Source: Chthoniobacterales bacterium
GTDB lineage: Bacteria > Verrucomicrobiota > Verrucomicrobiia > Chthoniobacterales > UBA6821
NCBI GenBank assembly: GCA_019747895.1
Contig: JAIEQF010000001.1
Span: 24,068-88,067, forward strand
DNA length: 64,000 nt
Direction of reading: 5' to 3'
In this document: piece by piece, positions 61,563-64,000 of the stretch
Layout of the letters: each line of letters opens with the position of its first letter
How positions within the stretch are numbered: the first letter of the stretch is position 1
The notes under the pieces: model-generated
Database searches by the model: none
What the model was told of the DNA's origin: nothing
The model's input: only the letters and a program-made list of their open reading frames with translations
Program-made: the position numbers and the translations under genes

Positions 61563-63017
61563 ATGAAAACCTCTCCTTTTCTCACTATTGCTGAAGCGCG
61601 ACGCCTCCTCGTTGCTAAAAAAATCTCTCCTCTCGAACTCTTGGAGGAATTAGAAACGCGAATCAAAACCGTTAATCCAAAAATCAAAGCTTATCTTTCT
61701 TGGGATAGTGAACAAGCCCGCAAAGACGCTCTAGAAGCTGATTTGAGCAAGCCATTGGGAGGAATTCCTATTGGCATTAAAGATGCCATCGTTGTTAAAA
61801 ATGCTCCTACTAATTCTTCTTCTAAAATTCTCGGCGATTATCATGCTCCCTATGATGCCACTGTGATTTCTCGCTTACGCGCTGCTGGAGCCTTTCCCAT
61901 GGGCCGCCTCAACATGGATGAATTTGCCATGGGATCCTCCACCGAAAATTCTGCTTTTCATCCAACGTACAATCCGTGGGATCAGACTCGCATTCCTGGT
62001 GGTTCCAGCGGCGGCTCTGCTGCTGCTGTCGCGGCAGGCATGGCCTTGGCAACGCTTGGTTCTGACACGGGAGGTTCGATTCGTCAACCAGCAGCACTCT
62101 GCGGTTGTGTAGGCTTCAAACCAACTTATGGTCGCGTCTCACGCTATGGCTTGATTGCCTTTGCCTCTTCACTCGACCAAATCGGTTCTCTCACGCATTC
62201 CGTCGAAGACAGCGCTCTTTTACTCAATGCGATTGCAGGACACGATCCTCACGATTCAACATCACTCCAACTCCCTCATGAAGATTTCACGTCTGAGATT
62301 GGCCGTGATCTGAAAGGGATGCGTTTTGGTATTCCTAAAGAATATTTTGTAGATGGCATGGAACCAGGCGTTCGTGCTGCTGTCGATCAAGCGATTCAAC
62401 AGCTTGTTTCTCTCGGCGCCGAGCCAGTTGAAATTTCACTCCCTCATACGGAGTATGCTGTTTCAACCTATTATATCATCGTGACCGCGGAAGCCTCTTC
62501 TAACCTAGCCCGCTTTGATGGTATCCGTTATGGACATCGCACCACACAATCCACTGACCTCCTCTCGCTTTATGAAAAAACACGGGAAGAAGGATTTGGC
62601 GCAGAGGTAAAACGCCGCATTATTCTTGGAACTTATGTTCTCACAAAAGGACATCATGATGCCTATTACTTGCGAGCCCAGAAAGTAAGAACACTCATTC
62701 GAAAAGATTTTGAAGAGGCTTTTAAAAAAGTAGATTTTATCCTCTCTCCGACTTCTCCTGAAACAGCTTTTAAATTAGGTGAAAAAGTTTTAGATCCTCT
62801 CAAAATGTATCTTGCTGACATCTTCACCATCGCTGGAAATCTCTCTGGCATTTGCGGCATGAGTCTTCCTTGCGGTTTTTCTAAACGCGATGGCATTGAA
62901 CTTCCGGTTGGCCTTCAACTTCTCGGCCCTTCCTTCGAGGAAAAACGGCTCTTCCGCGTTGGTCATGCCTACGAGCAATCAACGGAGTGGAGGCATCGAC
63001 GTCCGTCGACGCTCTAA
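61563..63017 (+). CDS. gatA: Asp-tRNA(Asn)/Glu-tRNA(Gln) amidotransferase subunit A
   Basis: 484 residues. The amidase Ser-cisSer-Lys triad is complete: Lys73 in IGIKDAI, Ser148 in GGSSGGSAA and Ser172 in TGGSIRQPA. The subunit releases ammonia from glutamine for the GatB active site. With gatC it forms a typical operon. The last residues (WRHRRPSTL) run into a GTAATGA heptamer array. Confidence 0.97.
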   Translation: MKTSPFLTIAEARRLLVAKKISPLELLEELETRIKTVNPKIKAYLSWDSEQARKDALEADLSKPLGGIPIGIKDAIVVKNAPTNSSSKILGDYHAPYDATVISRLRAAGAFPMGRLNMDEFAMGSSTENSAFHPTYNPWDQTRIPGGSSGGSAAAVAAGMALATLGSDTGGSIRQPAALCGCVGFKPTYGRVSRYGLIAFASSLDQIGSLTHSVEDSALLLNAIAGHDPHDSTSLQLPHEDFTSEIGRDLKGMRFGIPKEYFVDGMEPGVRAAVDQAIQQLVSLGAEPVEISLPHTEYAVSTYYIIVTAEASSNLARFDGIRYGHRTTQSTDLLSLYEKTREEGFGAEVKRRIILGTYVLTKGHHDAYYLRAQKVRTLIRKDFEEAFKKVDFILSPTSPETAFKLGEKVLDPLKMYLADIFTIAGNLSGICGMSLPCGFSKRDGIELPVGLQLLGPSFEEKRLFRVGHAYEQSTEWRHRRPSTL

Positions 63018-63049
63018 TGAGTAACGAGTAATGAGTAACGGGTAAAGAG
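63016..63049 (+). repeat. Heptamer array (GTAATGA/GTAACGA) between gatA and the mannosyltransferase gene
   Basis: About five units (TAATGAG, TAACGAG, TAATGAG, TAACGGG, TAAAGAG) end directly at the ATG at 63051. The orientation is opposite to the array before proA. Confidence 0.75.
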
Positions 63050-63050
63050 T

Positions 63051-63803
63051 ATGACACTTATTGTAATTCCAACTTATAACGAAATGACTAACCTTCCACC
63101 TCTCGTGGAAAAGTTGTTAATGCTTTCTGAGCATATTCATCTCCTCATCGTTGATGACAGTTCACCAGATGGAACAGGGACTTGGGTTCAAGAACAAAAA
63201 AATCAGCGCCTGCATCTTTTGAGCCGCCAACAAAAAAATGGCCTTGGACGCGCTTATATTGCAGGTTTCCAGTGGGCCCTCGAACATCACTACGACGTTA
63301 TCGTTCAAATGGACGCTGATTTTTCTCATAGTCCTGATGATGTCCCTAAGCTGATCGCAGCAGTCGAAGCTGGAGCTGATCTAGCCATTGGATCGCGCTA
63401 CATCTATGGAGTGCGGGTGATTAACTGGCCCTTGCGACGATTAATTCTGAGCATCGGAGCTTCTTACTATGTCCATACAGTGACTGGATTGCCTATTCAT
63501 GATCCTACGGGAGGCTTCAAATGCTGGCGCCGTCAAACACTCGAGGCGATTAAAATACAGAATGTGCAATCGAATGGCTACGGCTTTCAAATTGAGATGA
63601 CGCATCGCACTTGGAGAAAAGGGTTTTCCATCACAGAAGTTCCCATTATTTTTACAGATCGTTTTCAAGGTACTTCTAAAATGTCTTGGAACATTGTCTT
63701 CGAAGCCTTCTTCATGGTCTGGAAACTTTTATTTCAAGCTGGTTTGAGACGTTCGCCAGGCGTAAGAAAAAGCAATTCACCACAAGGATCACAAAGCCAC
63801 TAA
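63051..63803 (+). CDS. Polyprenol-phosphate mannosyltransferase-like (GT2, DPM1-like)
   Basis: 250 residues of the GT2 family: IPTYNEMTNLPPLVEKL at the start, VDDSSPDGTG, then the DxD site in QMDADFSHSP and the later GFKCWRR and GYGFQIEM segments typical of dolichol/polyprenol-phosphate mannose synthases. No C-terminal membrane helices, so it is the single-domain form. It should charge a lipid carrier with mannose or a related sugar for surface glycosylation. The tail (RKSNSPQGSQSH) is encoded by a CAAAG-type repeat. Confidence 0.88.
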   Translation: MTLIVIPTYNEMTNLPPLVEKLLMLSEHIHLLIVDDSSPDGTGTWVQEQKNQRLHLLSRQQKNGLGRAYIAGFQWALEHHYDVIVQMDADFSHSPDDVPKLIAAVEAGADLAIGSRYIYGVRVINWPLRRLILSIGASYYVHTVTGLPIHDPTGGFKCWRRQTLEAIKIQNVQSNGYGFQIEMTHRTWRKGFSITEVPIIFTDRFQGTSKMSWNIVFEAFFMVWKLLFQAGLRRSPGVRKSNSPQGSQSH

Positions 63804-63830
63804 AGCGGCACGCAAAGAAGACAAAATAAA
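63774..63830. repeat. CAAAGAACA-family repeat at the end of the mannosyltransferase gene
   Basis: Units like CACAAGGATCACAAAGCCAC and GCACGCAAAGAAGAC overlap the stop codon and encode the last residues. A mirror-like relative lies at 17529-17583 in rsfS. Confidence 0.5.
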
Positions 63831-63862
63831 ATTTTTAAAAAAATTTTAAGGTTGAGAAATTG

Positions 63863-63943
63863 TATAGTCAAATTACTTAGAAATTACAGGGAAGAACGCA
63901 GGAATTTTTAGAAAAGGCCAGGTCGAAGACCGAGCGCTATCTA
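63863..63943. mobile_element. MITE-A copy 4, truncated
   Basis: The first 81 bases of MITE-A are intact (from the TATAGTC end through GAGCGCTATCTA) and then the match stops abruptly. Confidence 0.88.
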
Positions 63944-64000
63944 GAGCCTGTCCCAAAGCCCTCAGTTTTTTTAGCGTTTTCAAAAGCGGGTCAAAACGGC
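63944..64000. mobile_element. Start of another element interrupting MITE-A (incomplete)
   Basis: From 63944 the sequence GAGCCTGTCCCAAAGCCC begins at the exact point where MITE-A is broken. It resembles the inverted end of IS5-like insertion sequences, but only 57 bases are available, so this is tentative. Confidence 0.4.

Overview
The window looks like part of a Gram-negative bacterial chromosome of about 43% GC. The organism is probably a member of the PVC group (Verrucomicrobiota or a Chlamydia-like relative). That placement is inferred from gene content and style; no rRNA is present to confirm it. Gram-negative evidence includes an OprB-type porin, DsbD, several lipoproteins and an MsbA-like exporter. 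Most start codons have no recognisable Shine-Dalgarno sequence. A probable type III secretion chaperone and many long, signal-peptide-bearing or repeat-rich orphan proteins suggest a host-associated lifestyle.

Layout. 0-8.5 kb: 5' part of glmS, glgC, a lipoprotein, a large secreted orphan, a thioredoxin, a holin-like membrane protein, a PPK2 kinase and a glycosyltransferase-like gene. 9-18.8 kb: dsbD, proA, acyP-bioD, pncC, rsfS, nadD, plus an orphan gene split by a mobile element. 18.8-29 kb: divergent namZ/nagZ for peptidoglycan recycling, tRNA-Arg, a subtilase, DUF502, an ABC exporter and a 1010-residue orphan. 29-36 kb: two paralogous glycosyltransferase-like genes, then a serine-palmitoyltransferase-like enzyme, a GNAT-fold protein and an NAD-dependent epimerase that together resemble a bacterial sphingolipid cassette, then tRNA-Val. 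36-45 kb: OprB porin, MFS transporter, lipoprotein, queA coupled to the type III chaperone-like gene, glutaredoxin, tRNA-Glu. 45-50.5 kb: two repeat-rich, effector-like genes. 50.6-64 kb: nrdA, folC, accD, a CPBP protease overlapping comF, bioA, a multiply broken orphan gene, gatC-gatA and a polyprenol-phosphate mannosyltransferase-like gene.

The most unusual feature is the density of small repeats. At least four families of short, non-coding elements with terminal inverted repeats are present (called MITE-A to MITE-D here): A is 166 bp (three full copies and one truncated), B is 141 bp (two copies plus a fossil inside a gene), C is 182 bp (two copies) and D is 244 bp (one copy). MITE-A has split two genes; removing 164 bp (element plus a TA duplication) restores both reading frames exactly. 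MITE-C, and an old relative of MITE-B, sit in frame inside coding sequences and add about 60 and 40 residues. In addition, heptanucleotide arrays (CCTGTAA/CCTGCAA type) lie in sense orientation directly before the start codons of many unrelated genes, and sometimes run into them. Nine-nucleotide CAAAGAACA-type inverted repeats lie between genes. No transposase gene is visible in the window.

Functionally the region is mostly housekeeping: cell wall precursors and recycling (glmS, namZ, nagZ), biotin (bioD, bioA), fatty acid initiation (accD), nucleotides and cofactors (nrdA, folC, nadD, pncC), and tRNA (queA, gatCA and three tRNAs). It is interspersed with lineage-specific secreted proteins, several of which are decaying.
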